This document shows, piece by piece, positions 11,201 through 24,280 of a DNA stretch of 64,000 bases; position 1 is the first letter of the stretch; each line of letters begins with the position of its first letter. Source of the DNA: Callaeas wilsoni (lineage: Eukaryota; Chordata; Aves; Passeriformes; Callaeidae). Below the pieces are notes generated by a model. The model made no database searches. It had not been told where the DNA came from and worked only from the letters and a program-made list of their open reading frames with translations. The stretch lies in NCBI GenBank assembly GCA_013398955.1, contig VWPU01005002.1, positions 124,001 to 188,000 on the forward strand, in the 5' to 3' direction. Made by a program: the position numbers and the translations under genes.

Positions 11201-13674
11201 TTCCTACTTTCTTATAATGAGATCATTTCTTATTTCTGGTCACAAATAAAGAAAATGCAAAGAAGTAAAGCCACATTAGATGCCTTCCCTCACAATTTCT
11301 TGAGGAGACATAGCGTGAGAAAACTGTCCTCTGAGGTAGGTGAGACCTAAACCAAGAGAGACCCTTGGAGGAGGGTACAGAACCACCCACCAATGATGCT
11401 GAGCTTTTCTTCAGAGATGAAAACCAAAAAGAACAAAAAGCCACCCACTCCTGCCTTAGGCCCATGATTACCATGAGCATCATGATAGTAGAAAGCAGTG
11501 GTAAAAAATGGTAACTTGGAATAGAACAAACAAGAACAACTACAGCTCTACTGAGGCCTGAGACTGCAGAGTGATCAGTGTCTGCTGGGAAATGGTCTTC
11601 TGTGGTCAGGCGCTTTTCTCAGCACGGTGCAAATAGACTTCAGACATAAAAAAACCAGCTTTTGGGAAACCTGAATTTTCATCAGAGAGTCAGGAGATGT
11701 AATATTACTGTCAACAAGCAACAAAAAAAAAGTTGGAACTGCACACCTTCCTGAGCAGGGGTGAAGAGATGGTCCAATAACCCATTGAGGAGCACCCTGC
11801 GGCCATCATCCCACCAGCTTCCCAGAGAAAAGAGAATGTGTTGGGCAATTCACCCCAAATCCTCGCACTGCGAGGCAGTCACTAGAAAACCCTCCCTAGA
11901 GTTACCACACACCCTAATAACAGAAGGGCACCGTTCAGGCCTGGCCATGGGTCATGAGGAATTTCGATGCCATTCTGTAGCTGTGAGCTGAAGTGTTTGT
12001 AAAGGATTCATTGTATCTGCAACATCCATTCGTCTTAGCTGGTCTTTTGGCTAAAGAACACAGAAAAAGAGGACAAAGGACAATTTGTGAACTACATAGA
12101 TATATCTCCAAATGAAGGAGACTGATATCTTGTGCAGTCTGATGACTGCTACGTTGTAAAATCTCCTTTTACAGTACATTCTATCTTTAATGGTAGCAGA
12201 GGCTCTGAGGGGTTTTCTGTTGATTTTTCTTATTTGCTTGTTTTGGGGAATGGTAAATTGCAATTTCATAGACTGGTAAGAAGTTATTTTGCTATGTATC
12301 ACTACAAGTAAAGGGTCTGTACAAAAATGAAACCAACCAAAAAAAAAAAGCTACTTAAAGATACCTCCTTAAAGTAATGAAGTTGAGAAGCTGCTGCAGT
12401 TACCAGTTGACAGATGTGTAACTCTGGAAAATAGTTAATTAATATAGTCAAATAGCTGTACCTTCTGTTCCTTATTATATCGTGTTGTGGACAACACTTC
12501 TAGGAATATCTCATTTCCTTTGTCATCCGAGCTGAAGGGGGAAAATGAGCTCTGATTTAAGATCCTATTTCCCAACATCTACTTCACAAGCTAGCTACTA
12601 TACTTAATCAACAATGAGGCTATAAATATGCATACCTTGTTATTTCAATGTTTCACTTGATGAAACATAAGAGGCCACTAGTGGACAGCTAGAATAAGAA
12701 TGAAGGATTACTGCAGTAGCTCCTAGATGACCTGATATAATGCAAACTTGATGATAGAGTCAAAACTGGGGAGAGGGCAATATTTCACTCTGCCAGGTCT
12801 CAGTGACATAGACCACATCAGGGCTATTATCCACGATGGAAATTTAGATATGTTGCAATTTATTTGGAAAAGACAGTTTGTTTAATAAAGAAACGCAAGA
12901 AATGATAGATTGAAACAGCAGAGTCCACTGCTTGTGACTAGGTGGGCTATCCCAGAAAAGAATAGCTGATAGACTTTTATGAAAGATGCAACATCACTTT
13001 TCCTCAGCCAGGTATGATGTATTCCAATCCGAAGGGACCTTTTACACCTGAAATTTTAATGAGAGGCATCTGAAAACAGAAAATGAGACCTGGCTGCACA
13101 CAGGTGAAAATGTTATGATAAATATGCCACCTATGGGTAAGATATATGGAGAAGGATATACTGAGGAGGAGGGAGTATATATGTGAGGAGATATACAGGG
13201 AGTAGGTTACAAAAGTATTCACAGGTGACAATCCATTTTCTACAGGAAATAAGGACAGATTAAGCTTAAGTTAATGTCCAGATCATCTCTTCAACGTTAC
13301 AGCACCGACACTCAGCACCGTTGCTATAGCAAAAGAAAGAGTGAAAACAAAATAAAGAGAGACAAAAAGATCAGCGAAAATGATCCGCTTCCTCCCACAC
13401 ATGCCTTTATTACAGAATTTTGCTTCCGAATGAGGTTGCCCTTCTGTACATATTCACATGAATTGAGGAGACAGAGTTTCAAGGGACAGAGCAAATAATG
13501 AGGCTCTATGAAAATGACTGGCAGAGCCTTAAATTTCTGGAATTTCTTCTATGAAAAAACAGCAACTGCTTAGTAAGCCCCACCTCTAACAGAGAAACAT
13601 TAGGTTCAATGAAGTGTTTTCTCCCCAAATAATACATTCTTTTCTTGTGAACTTAAAGGAAGAGAGAAAAAGAT
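8276..13674. other. Unassigned AT-rich region
   Basis: No gene or clear repeat is recognised. A short TA run lies at 9370-9382. The segment 11140-11215 has ggtcacacagcaa and a later gaatcaggatttcc, which is weakly reminiscent of a minus-strand MIR end but too diverged to call. Open frames (for example 9152-9469, 10879-11121, 11223-11483, 12051-12302) are short and have no recognised domains. Confidence 0.5.
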
Positions 13675-13790
13675 TTCACAGTACCCAGTCGCACAGGGAC
13701 ATGATTCAGAATAAGGGCTGGAACACAGATCTCTCCAAACACTCCCAAATGTGCTAGCCACTGAGTTTCTGGCAATTCACTTCTGATCCA
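13675..13790 (-). mobile_element. MIR-like SINE remnant
   Basis: On the plus strand the order is a cgcacaggga motif, ggctggaacacagatctc and gctagccactgag. This corresponds to the reverse-complemented tRNA-related head of MIR (cacacagc, gggattcgaacccaggtct, taaccactg). Divergence is high and the edges are uncertain; an L2-related 3' end is an alternative. Confidence 0.42.
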
Positions 13791-16700
13791 TGCTGGGAAG
13801 AAAATACATTCTGAACTATTACAAAAATTTAGGCTATTTCAAATAACAGGAGCTATCATGTAGCAAACCCTAATCTCCAGTCCCAGAGATACAGTAAAAG
13901 GATCAAAGCTATTCCAAAATCCACTGTTGGCTATGTAGCTTCACATATATTTGCAACACTTGCATGGACATTCTCTAGAAAACCAGCAGTAACCCCTTCG
14001 GAAATTAATTCTTCTCCCTTTGTACCACAAAAGAGCACAACACATTTTAATCCATTTTCAGTGTATGAAAATCTTTCCCTGTTGGGATTTAAAAGAGAAA
14101 TTAATCCCAAAACAGTGATTCCAGTACGATTCACAACCCTCCCATAAACTCCTCAGCACTGTTTCAGGACTAATTGACAATGCAGTTACATTGTTGGTGA
14201 TATAAAAAGAACTCTACTGCAGTATTTCTTCAGTATCTTATGACTTAAGTGCAGCAGGTATTTTCTGAAGCAAATAAAACTATCCAGTAAATCCTCTGTA
14301 ACATTCTGGGGTAGGGAAAAGGGATAATATTTTCAAAAGGCTGCTACTGTAGACTTGTTTTCATGACCCACCTGGGAAAAAAAGGCCATAGCTAAACTGA
14401 GTAAGACGACTTCACTTAGTTTCCCTGCAATAAAAATGAAATCATCACTGGGCAACAATACATGGAATTTTAAACTCAGTGCATGGAAAGGATATTTTGA
14501 GGGGCGCATCTCTTTTTCCTTTCATGCTGATCGATAAGTCAAGCACTCAATCATCAGAGTTCATGATCGTAAATGTAAAGTGATTTAAGCCCCAGAATTC
14601 ACAAGAAGTCACAGGAAATTTTGCTTTATTACCATTGCATTTTTAACAGATTGGCAGTGTGGCAGAGCCTCAATGCTGAATTGCAAACATCAGATTTAAA
14701 AATTCCTGCCTGTGCAGCACAGAACTATGATGCAAAGGAGCTGAGCGGGGGCTGCTATGCAGTGATCTGGTATCTGGGCCAATACCTAGTTCATCTGCAG
14801 ACTTTTGCGTCTATTAAGATTAATAAATATTTAAAAGCTCCACCATCAGCTCCAATGGCAAAGAAGACAGAGATCTGATGTTCTGATCTGTTTTCCTATT
14901 TAGACAGTCTTGAATAATTCCATGGCAGTTGCAGCCAACTGCACGGATATTCCCAGCCACTGAATTAGCAGATAATTTTCTCTCTGGTGGTCAGTACCAG
15001 AAGATGGATAACACTGCATGGGTACTCTTATAGAGCAAAAGGCTCAAACACTGGGTTTAATGGATGCAGTAGTCTTGACTTCAGTGGAATCAGGATATCC
15101 TTTAATCCTATTTCTTTAAACTTAAACATTAAGAGTCCTGTAAATGTGTGTTGTAGTGAACCTGTCCTTATCACATTCAATATAAGAAACCTTCATATTT
15201 GTTGCACTTCTTTAGATGTTTAAGACAGAAGCAAAAAAGGGGCACTTTAGCCAAGCTTGGTGGTACCTAATTCAGTTTTGTTTGCATCCTGCTGAGATCA
15301 TCCCACACCCTTGCAGACAGGATGCAGTTAACTATTAGAATCTGCCAGAGTGAATCAGCAGGATCTATACAACTTCTCACTGCAGACTTCCATGTGTTGC
15401 AAATCAAGGAAGGCAAGAGAAAAATGCCTTGTTATATCCCTGATTTAGAAAAAGTCCAAGTTACTAAAAAGAAGCTGGGTCATTTTTTGGGAGAGAAAAA
15501 AAAAAAATCAAACAAAAATAACCAGCCAACCAAAACAAACAAAAAACAGGGCAATTAGCATATGCCAGAGATGGCACAAGGATATTGCTTCCTTCCAATA
15601 AATCACAGAGACACCAGCAAAGCCCAGTAATAGCAATTATTGCAAAGCTGCTACATGATATAGTTGTTTTTTCTCTCAAGTACACAATTACCATTATTAA
15701 TAATTTAATTAAATGAATGTGTTATACATAAAAGAATTGATTTTTAGTTAGGAATAAACATCTTTTCTATAATGCCTTTGGAAGATTGGGATTTTTGTTT
15801 TCTTGGTTTGTGTGTATGTGTTTTTCCAGTGGAATTTTTATAAGCACAGAACTGAAGATGACTCAGAATTTTTATGAAGAGAATTGGGATAAATATTTGC
15901 CATAAGACAGAAGGGACAAGTCTATTGCAGAGTCCCACAGTTTTATAAAAAATGCTAAAGCTGGAGCTTGTTGAACTCTGGATGCTGTATTAGCAGGCAG
16001 AGGCTGGGAATACTAATCACAGAAAACTTGCAGTAAATCTGAGAGATAAACAACAGGGTCAGAGAACGAAAATTTCTGGCAGATAAGCTTTGTGCCAGAA
16101 ATGTTTTAAAGATGGTAAAAAATACTGCAAAACTGCCATGAAATAATGGAAGAGGGCATCACTTTCTTCCCTGAGATACCTGTTCTCATTTGGGCGCGAA
16201 TCCCCGCGTAGCTGAATGTGAGACCCTCTTTCCCCAGGCTGTAAATGACACAAGTACAGTACCATTCCCACCAGCAGCAACAGCAGCCAACAAGTCCTTC
16301 ATGGAATTGCTTCCCATCCTGTTCATACAGGAAAAAGGTGCCAACATGCTGAATGTGCATACACCCTTGAGCAGTAAGAAGGAGAAGCTGTTGCACATAC
16401 AGGAGCTTTTCCTCATTTTTTACTTTTAAAAGAATATCCACACCAACTTGTTGGAAAACCAGAGCAGAATGGCAAGGAACTAATGGGAAAGTTTTAGTGC
16501 ATCTGAATGGTTTGAAAATATGAAGGTGATGTCAATTACACTTACAGTGAAAACCGTGGCAATTAAATATCTTTGGTAAACAAAATTATTACAATTTTCT
16601 GCACAGAGTCACTACATTGAAAACAAATGAGAAAAGTTTTGATTTGTAATCAACAGAGAAAAAGAAATTATATAACTGTATTAGCTTTAAATTAATTCTG

Positions 16701-17078
16701 TTGTTGGACAGATGAGGTACGTGCTAGTACAAGATACCTGAATAATTAATTTGCATAATATTTTTTAAAAAGCCTGTGAATTTATCACTAATCAAGAAGA
16801 GTGCATGACTTTTTCACATAATTTCAAGGTAATGGGCAGGAAAATAGGAACTGCAGGCTTTCCTCTTAGAAACTTGGGGGGGGAAATACAAATAATATCA
16901 GGACAAGAACTGTTGGATGATTTCATAATTAAAGCTGGAGTCCTAAAGTCTTTACTATGAAAATGCATGATTAAAGGACCAAGAAGTTGATTCTCCACCC
17001 CTCACTTCTAGAAACTTGCACTTCAGTCTGCAATTCCCAAACTTCAGCTTCCAGTTGTCCATTCCTAGTGTATCTACT
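13791..17078. other. Unassigned AT-rich region
   Basis: No gene recognised. It contains an A-rich tract at 15489-15548. The overlapping frames at 16059-16441 lie on both strands of one slightly GC-richer patch and show no known domain, so they are treated as chance open frames. Confidence 0.5.
15489..15548 (+). repeat. A-rich tract, A run and (AAAC)n
   Basis: A run of twelve or so A is followed by aac/aaac-type units. No retroposed body ending in this tract is recognised on its left side, so it is listed as low-complexity sequence. Confidence 0.7.
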
Positions 17079-17656
17079 TGTCATGGCTTAACCCCAGCCA
17101 GCAGCCAAGCCCCACGTGAGCTGCTGGCTCACTCTCCCACCAGCAGGTTTGGGCAGACATTTGGAAAGGTAAAAGTGAGAAGACTCATGGGTTGAGATAA
17201 AAACAGTTTAATAGGGAAAGCAAAAGCCATGCACACAAGCAAAGCAAAATCAGGAATTAATTCACTGCCTCCAATGATTGGGCAAGTGTTCAGCCATCTC
17301 CAGGAGGGCAGGGCCTCATTGCACATAATGGTGACTTGGGAAGAAAAACACCATCACTCCAAACATTCCCCCTTCTGCTACTTCCCCTTACACCGAGGGT
17401 GATGACACATGGTCTGGAATATGCCTTTGGTCAGTTGGGATCACCTGTCCCAGCTCTATCTCCTCCCAATCTCTCATGCCCCTCTCCAGTGTGGGAGTAG
17501 GAAAAGCAGGAAAGGCCTTGGCTCTGTGTAAGCCCTGCTCATCAGTAACAAAAACATTTCTGTATTATCAACCCTGTGTTCAGCACAAATCCAATACACA
17601 GCCCCTTACCAGCCACTGTGAAGAAAATTAACTCTACCCCAGCCAAAAGCAGCTCA
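17079..17656 (-). mobile_element. Solo LTR of an avian ERVL-like retrovirus
   Basis: I recognise both ends of a very common avian LTR: the minus strand starts at 17656 with TG and a cttttggctggggtagagtt motif and ends at 17079 with ggctggggttaagccatgaca. Length is about 578 bases. An ATTAAA polyadenylation signal reads on the minus strand at 17207-17212, before a tttttatctcaacccatgag stretch typical of the family. Flanks are ctact (17074-17078) and ctcct (17657-17661), a 5-base target duplication with one mismatch, as expected for ERVL. No gag, pol or env sequence is seen on either side, so it is a solo LTR left by recombination. The 65-codon frame at 17129-17326 is inside it and not a gene. 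Confidence 0.9.
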
Positions 17657-17907
17657 CTCCTAAATTCATCAGACTTCTGCTGTGAGACAGCTTCTTGCTA
17701 CACAGGCACTGTGTCTACTTTTCAATATCCTCGGCAGTGAACTGGATTTCCTTTTTCACTCTCTTGAAAGAAAGACCATGATGAAGTGTCAGAAACTAGC
17801 CTTGTATTTGTCTTCTGAACTCTTCCCAGCTAGCCAACATACTTCTATGTAAGCATGCAAACAAAATTCCCCTGAGTATACCGGCACTACTTTTACTAAT
17901 GCCAAAA

Positions 17908-17935
17908 CATGGCTGTATTTTCATGGCTATATTTT
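17908..17935 (+). repeat. Two-copy 14-bp tandem repeat
   Basis: The unit catggctgtatttt (17908-17921) is followed directly by catggctatatttt (17922-17935), one mismatch. Confidence 0.8.
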
Positions 17936-19156
17936 CATCCAATATGCAGCCCACTGACACTTGCTAGGACCTCACTTGTCATTTCCAGCCCAACCCTGTA
18001 ACAGGAGCTCAGTTCAGGCTCGCAGTCACTGCATGTCCTGGGGCCCTGAGCCATTGCCCCGCATCTGCCCGGACAGGCCAGGCAAGCAAGTGCTGCTCGC
18101 CGTTGGCTGGCCCCTGTCTCTGCTCTGGCTGTGGCTCACATGTCATTCTGTGAATGACAAGCCCATCTTCTCCCATCATAACGCTGATACTTCTAAATGA
18201 CTCTTCTGCCTTTACTTTACACTTCATTAACCTCTTGTTCTCTGAAACTTCGTCAGCAACTATTTTGTTCAACACTGGTAAAAATGGATGTGGAAGAGAA
18301 GGATGTGGGCATCTTCACCCTACCTTCTTGATCTCCCACTCTTACTAAGGACAAGCATAGCCATTTCAAACAGAGCATCTGAATTTGCTCATAGAAACAT
18401 CTTAATTATTACATTTTAATTCATTTAATATATGCTCTATTGATTTCACTTGGCAGTAATTATTTTTCTAATCAGAATGTTTCTCTGCCAAAAGTCAGTT
18501 GTTTTACTGGAGTCTGTAACAACAGTGTTGCCTTTATCTCACAGATTTGTAATTTAATTAAAACTGATACCAAAGAAATAAATGAACTGTTTATTATAAA
18601 ACCATGTTGAATAACACTCATTTTAATGAAGGGATTACGGCTTACATTGATTGTTATCATTCTTTCCATGATTTGCTGAGAACTGATAAAAGGCTGGCCA
18701 ATATAAAGCTACCTAGCACAGCCTGTTAATTCATAAACATACAGAGAGAACATTAGCTTTTATTGTGTCCCCCATATCTTCTGTAACACTCCCAGAGATG
18801 CTGAACTCAAGTGGTTTGGAGAACTCCTCAGCCAGTTCTTTGAGCTCTCCTGGCTGCCTTGCAAGATTGCAGTGTTCAATGGGAGCAGCGGCTGCTCACC
18901 AACCATGCTGCTCACATACACCGCCACATTTCCAGGCACTTGCTCTTCCCTCTGGGTACTGACATTTGAATTCATGCATTTGCTGACTAGGTGAAGGAAT
19001 GAAAGAACAGTAAAACACTTCTGTTCTTAGGAGGGAAACAAAAGGCAACATATTTCAAATTTTTCCAGTGGAACCCAACTCTCAAAATTTAAATCAGTAA
19101 ACCTTGTCTTTCTTTTCTTGAAAATACTTGAAGAGTAGTGAGTAGCTTTGAATAGA

Positions 19157-19196
19157 GAAAACAAACAACAAACAAACAAAACCAACAAAAACACAA
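19157..19196 (+). repeat. (AAAC)n-like tract
   Basis: Irregular aaac and aac units form an A/C-only stretch of about 40 bases. It is a simple repeat with no recognised retroposon attached. Confidence 0.75.
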
Positions 19197-20549
19197 TGAA
19201 GAAGCCCAAACCCAAGAGGACAAACACAAGAGAAGAGAGCAAGTAGCACAGGAGGAGACAGGTTGGTAACAAAGAGCAGCTGGGCAGTCCCCCGGGAAAT
19301 CCTGTGATTGAATCACAGCTGCTGACCTCCCAGCCCGGGCTAAAGCACACAGCAAGGCAGGGCATCCTCTGGGAAAAAGAAGCCTTTGCTGTGCTGCCAG
19401 CCTGAAACCTTTCTGATTGCTCTGTTAGTCCTTTCCAGCAGCTCTGTACAGCTCCATATTTCACCCTCACAGAGGAATGTAACACTTGTCTAAAAACTTT
19501 CCAAGGATGACAACAAGCACATATTTACTCCTATGAGCACAAAAATCACACTGAAGAGTAAATGCATTAAATGTGCCTTCTCTAATCTTGGGATTATGAA
19601 ACCCAGCGAAGAACTGGAGTCCCCATCAGCACTGATGAAAGACATGTATTTTACTGTATGAGCAGGACATGAGGTGAGTGGACCCCACAGAAAATATGAT
19701 ATTCACCAGCAAAGGTCAAAGAAACCAAAAGTCTACTAAGAAATAAGCAAATAAAAGACCAGAGTATCTTTACTGAATCAATAAAAACTTAGGCTCTCAG
19801 TGTGCTGTTATAGCACACCATTTTAAGGAGCTGGACTGATTACTCTCTCTCCAGATTGAGAGAGAATAGTAGCTAACACCTGAAAATGCTAACATTACTT
19901 TTAGAAGAAGGTTTCAAAATACTCCAAGCAAAAAATATAGACATAATGGTCCAAATCTAAAGTCTAAAACTGAATCATAGTACACAGGCATTACATCCCT
20001 GTGATCTAAATGCATGTCTTTTCTAAAATCCATGTCAAAGTAATACAGGCACAGACAGAGAGCTAACCATAGCTTTCAGTGTACAAACAGAAACACATAA
20101 CCTATTTTGCCAGAGGGATGTGGCTAAGTCTGAGGTGTTCCAGAGCAGAAACCAGCAGCCTATGCAGCATAGGTATCACATGCTTTCATAGGACTGCTGC
20201 CTTGAAAATCATAGGACCACACAGCTTCAATATCCAGAATATTATCAGAACTTTATTCAGATTAAAGCAGAGTACTACATTTGCCAGACCTCAAGGTAGA
20301 GAGAAAGTAACTATCCATGACCAAAATATTTAAATGCCAGTTCGGACTCTCAGTCAGGTGACTCATTACTGATCACCCCACTTCTTCCAAGGTCTAGGAA
20401 CACAAATATGTTCCTCGTGTCCCATGGGTTTTGAGTCACTTCCACAGTCATATGGTAAATAAATGTTCTTAGCTGAGGAGCCAGTCCCAGTTCCTACCAA
20501 ACAATGACCCAGACTGCTGTGGCAACACAAGAGAATGAGAGCTCTCTCC

Positions 20550-21008
20550 TGAGTCCAGAGGAGGACCACCAAGATGATTGGAGGGATTGAGCACCTCTCC
20601 TATCAGGAAGTGCTGAGAGAATTGGGATTGGTCAGCCTGGAGAAGAGAAGGCTTTGGTGTAACCTAATTGCAGCCTTCCAGTACCTGAAGGGAGCCTACA
20701 AGAAAGATAGAGAGAGGGACTTTTCACGAGGGCATGTAGTGACAGGACAAGGAAGAATGGCCTCAAACTGAAAGACAGTAGATTTAGATTGCATACTAGG
20801 AAGAAATTCTTTGCTGTGAGGGTGGTGAGGCCCTGGCACAGGCTGCCCAAAGAAGCTGTGGATGCCCCATTCTCTAGAGGTGTTCAAGGCCAGGCTGGAT
20901 GGAGCTCTGAGCAACTTCATCTAGAGAAAGATGCCCCTTTCCATGGCACCGAGGTTGGAATTAGATAATACCCTTACAACTCAAATCATTCTATGATTCT
21001 GTAATTCT
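20550..21008 (+). mobile_element. CR1 LINE, 5'-truncated, intact 3' end
   Basis: This is a plus-strand CR1 retrotransposon end. The frame at 20574-20771 encodes the conserved C-terminal segment of CR1 ORF2 (visible motifs are LSYQEVLRELGLVSLEKRRL and AFQYLKGAYKK). Downstream come the typical ggtggtgaggccctggcaca and gttcaaggccaggctggatg segments. The element ends in the CR1 terminal repeat: attctatg (20988-20995), attctgta (20996-21003) and attct (21004-21008). 5' truncation is normal for CR1, which is copied from its 3' end. The frame is interrupted, so it is not active. Confidence 0.95.
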
Positions 21009-24000
21009 CTTCATGTCCTCACAATCAGTCTGGTGTTTCAAAACTTCACATATAGTCAGTCATGCACAAAACAGGACCTTTACCATTATCAGTGTGTGGC
21101 TTCACCTACATGCCACACACCATCAAAATAGAACAGTGAGGCTGAAGCTGTGAACAAGAGCACTGAGAGATGAATCTATTGAGAGAGGTGAAGACAAAAA
21201 ATGTCTCCCTGCATTGCTAAGAACCTAATTCTGCCATCTGATCAGTGTTCCTCTCAGTGTCCGCTGAAAACAACCAGGCTTGATTTCAAGAAAATCACCT
21301 AAATGGTCTTTGTATCCCAAAAGAAGAGTTATTATCTCTGCTGGAAGTAGAAATAGGGCTGACTAGCACGCCACTTTTTACCCAGTTCAAGCCTCCAAAG
21401 GAATTTTGCATGGCCGCCTGCATGAGCACCCAGGGGAGTCCTGTGCTTGTCTCATCAGCCATGAAATCCTGAGCTGAACAAAGCAAGGTCAAATATGTTC
21501 TGTACAGATACTGATGTCACCTTTTCACAAGAATCAGTCTTGACACATTTTTTTTTCTGTTGTTCTCCCTTACAATGATGCCGTATTTCAAGTGTTACAA
21601 GGAAGAAGAACAGCCTGAAGGCCAGAAGAGAACTACAATGGAATGGCAGCCTGACACACCGGAGACAGGTGTGCGTATACTGAAATAAGCCCTTCTCCTC
21701 CCGGTCAGCTGGCACTGGGGAGAGCACAGTCCCCAGGAATGATGTCCTGTTTTACATCACATGTAACCTCTGCATCCAAAACTGAGGCCAGAGTGGTTCA
21801 TGAGTTTGTGGGTGTGTTTTGGATCAGTGCCATGCCAAAATCAACAGCAGCACTGCAAGAAGGTGACAGAGAAGGTGGAAATGTAAATCTGCAGTCAAGG
21901 CCAGGACAGACAGGTGAGATTCTAGTTAGTTATTCTACCTTGTGGGTGACTGCATCTGCAAATGAAAGAGATGATGAAAACCTTTTGCAGTTCAGTGAAG
22001 ATACTATTATCAGAGAGGAATAACAGAGAACTAGTCTTAGCCCGCATTTCCCAATGTCATCCTTACAGTTTTCATGCTAGGCAGAGATGTTTCCTTCTTT
22101 TTATTCCCAACACCTTAACACTGGACGGAATGAATTTGCAGATGTGTACAGACTAGTGCCCATATGATTAATCCAGATTTGAACCTGCAATTATCATCAT
22201 TAGGGCTTGTTTTGAGTAGTGTGGATGATTTTCTCACAAAGTGTTCCCTTTGCATATTCCAAGCAATCAAGTGCTATAAAAACAGCTTTCAAAAACTACA
22301 GTAGTTTACACTTTATTCTTCCAATAAATACTCCTGTCAATATTGTAAATACTCCTGTCAATATTGATTAATACTGAATAGTTAATACTACATCATTTTA
22401 AGAGCTATTGTGGAAATTACTGAGCAAAGAGAAAAAAAACCTTCAACTTCTCACTGTTTCTGATTGCAGATGTTATTGGTTCCTACTGTCTCATTGGGGG
22501 ACTTCAAAAACAACTTGTAGTTGCATGTGTATTTTCTTACTCTTCAAAACATTGAGTGAATTATCCACGGTATTAAACTAAAGATATTGTCTCCAGAATA
22601 TTCAGATGGGGTTTCCCACTTGTACAGACATTATTGTGTTAAAACCTTTGTGAATTAATTTCATGGTAAAACATAAAAACAGGAGAAAAAAGGTATGATC
22701 TATTTATCTGTAAGGTAATTGTCTGCAGACGGACAGTTGGTTTGTAGCAGACCATATTTTTCCTTTTAATCCATAGGTCAGACCTCAGGTCCAGTATTCT
22801 GCTCCCTTCTAAAAAACCCACAGATTATCAAGGGTACAGTGAATATCCAAGGGCTCTAAAGAAGTGCATCCAGTGAAATATTGCTGGGTCAGGGAGGGAA
22901 CCAGGAGAGCAGCATAAGTAAGTAAAACCCAGTCTTCCTCCTAAAGCTATATGCAGTTCAGAACAGCATCTTTGCTGTGATTTTCTTCCAGTTCCATGTA
23001 CACTAGAGTGAAAAAGAATTATCCTTTGTGTGGCAAAACCATACAAGAGCAAGTAATCTTATATCTGTTCATGCTCTGTTTTCATATTTCCATGTTTACT
23101 ATGGCAATTCATTGTGTTTTGTAGGTCTACCACCAAATGATTAATTTTTATTGCATTTAAGCTTCATGATAAATATAGCACCTAGCATACCTAATTATTA
23201 CAGCCTACACGGGAAGCTACATTCCAAAATGGTTTAGGGTAGACAACTCTTCCAGTTCCAGGTCCTTCCTCATTAAGCCACAATTAGTATGATAAATGGA
23301 GATGGTTATTTGGTTACAGGCAAAAATGGCACTGCTTGTTCATCAAAAAAAAATGGGGAGAAATAATTAAATATCACAAGAAATGGCCTAATAATTAATA
23401 ATAGTACCTCAGTCACCTGCAAATAAGCAGAATTCCATCCAGGTGTTCATTACAGGCTGCAGTTCAAAGCCAACATGGCCTTAACCTCAAAATAGCTATC
23501 TGCATTAATGTGGTAGGCAGAAGGATGAAATCGTGCTTGTCCTTGACAGGAGTGCTGCAATGTGCTTGAGACAGAGTGCGTACAGTCAAGCTGAAGCTGG
23601 AGTTGGTAATCATTTTGGCTAAAGCAGCTGCAGCCTGAGGAGCCTGTGAGTGCATCCTTTGTGGCTCCCTAATTCATAAGCACCATCTAGGCCAGCATTT
23701 CCCTGTCCACAAAGTGACCTAAAGAGCACTTGAGGATCCAATTTTTAATATACATTGAGTTAAGGAAGACTATTCTGAGGCACCTGGTCAGTACTAGGTT
23801 AAATGAAAAAGGATTCACTTTTCTGTCACTTAGTTACAAATACAGTATTATATAATCTCATTTAATTGCACTCTTCACCTCCTTAACATCCTCAGCCGTC
23901 TATCTCAACCCATCTCTCCTCAGGAAACACCTCCTGCTGACTGAAACTGCCTTCCGATAATTAAGCTCAGTATCCTCTTTTCTCCCAGGGGTCCACAAGA

Positions 24001-24011
24001 CCATGTCCGTG
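21009..24011. other. Unassigned region
   Basis: No gene or known repeat recognised. Frames at 21455-21727 and 21739-22023 are under 100 codons without a recognised family. A 21-bp tandem repeat lies at 22325-22366. Confidence 0.5.
22325..22366 (+). repeat. Two-copy perfect 21-bp tandem repeat
   Basis: The 21-base unit that starts taaatactcctgtc occupies 22325-22345 and is repeated exactly at 22346-22366. Perfect identity suggests a recent duplication or copy-number variation. Confidence 0.95.
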
Positions 24012-24280
24012 TCATAGAAATCAAATGCAACAGGGCTCAGCAGCACTTCAAGGGGGTCACCTAATTCGCCTTTCGTCCCAAAGGCAGGATCAACTTCTTC
24101 TAAATTGTTCTTGACAGAAGTTCATTTAATCTGCTCTTAAATCCTCCAGCGGCTCCAAAGCCTCCCTCAGCAATTCAGGCTGTGATCAGCTTCCTTTACC
24201 ATTAGAAAACTCCAAATGCTTGAGGTACATTTCCTTTACTGTAATTTAGCCCATCACTTCTTGTACCAGTCTGTCAAAGG
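24012..24280 (-). mobile_element. Ancient CR1 LINE 3' fragment
   Basis: The plus strand begins with catagaaatcaaa, a decayed CR1 terminal repeat. Then follow an aagggggtcacctaatt motif, a cccaaaggcagga motif, a tcttaaatcctccag motif and, near the end, gtaatttagcccatcacttc. This order matches the 3' region of old amniote CR1 elements read in reverse. Divergence is much higher than in the CR1 at 20550, so this insertion is far older. Confidence 0.8.

Larger units (their letters stand above)
17657..20549. other. Unassigned region with simple repeats
   Basis: No gene recognised. It includes a GC-richer patch at 18000-18140, a 14-bp tandem repeat at 17908-17935 and an (AAAC)n tract at 19157-19196. 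The 152-codon minus-strand frame at 19027-19485 reads through the (AAAC)n tract, which supplies its hydrophobic stretch; it has no recognised domain and is not called. Confidence 0.5.

Noticed and set aside
11140..11215. ggtcacacagcaa followed by gaatcaggatttcc, a possible fourth MIR remnant
   Set aside because: Only two short motifs fit and the spacing is poor.
19027..19485. 152-codon minus-strand frame with a membrane-like hydrophobic stretch
   Set aside because: The hydrophobic part is the translation of a (AAAC)n simple repeat on the opposite strand; no domain is recognisable elsewhere.
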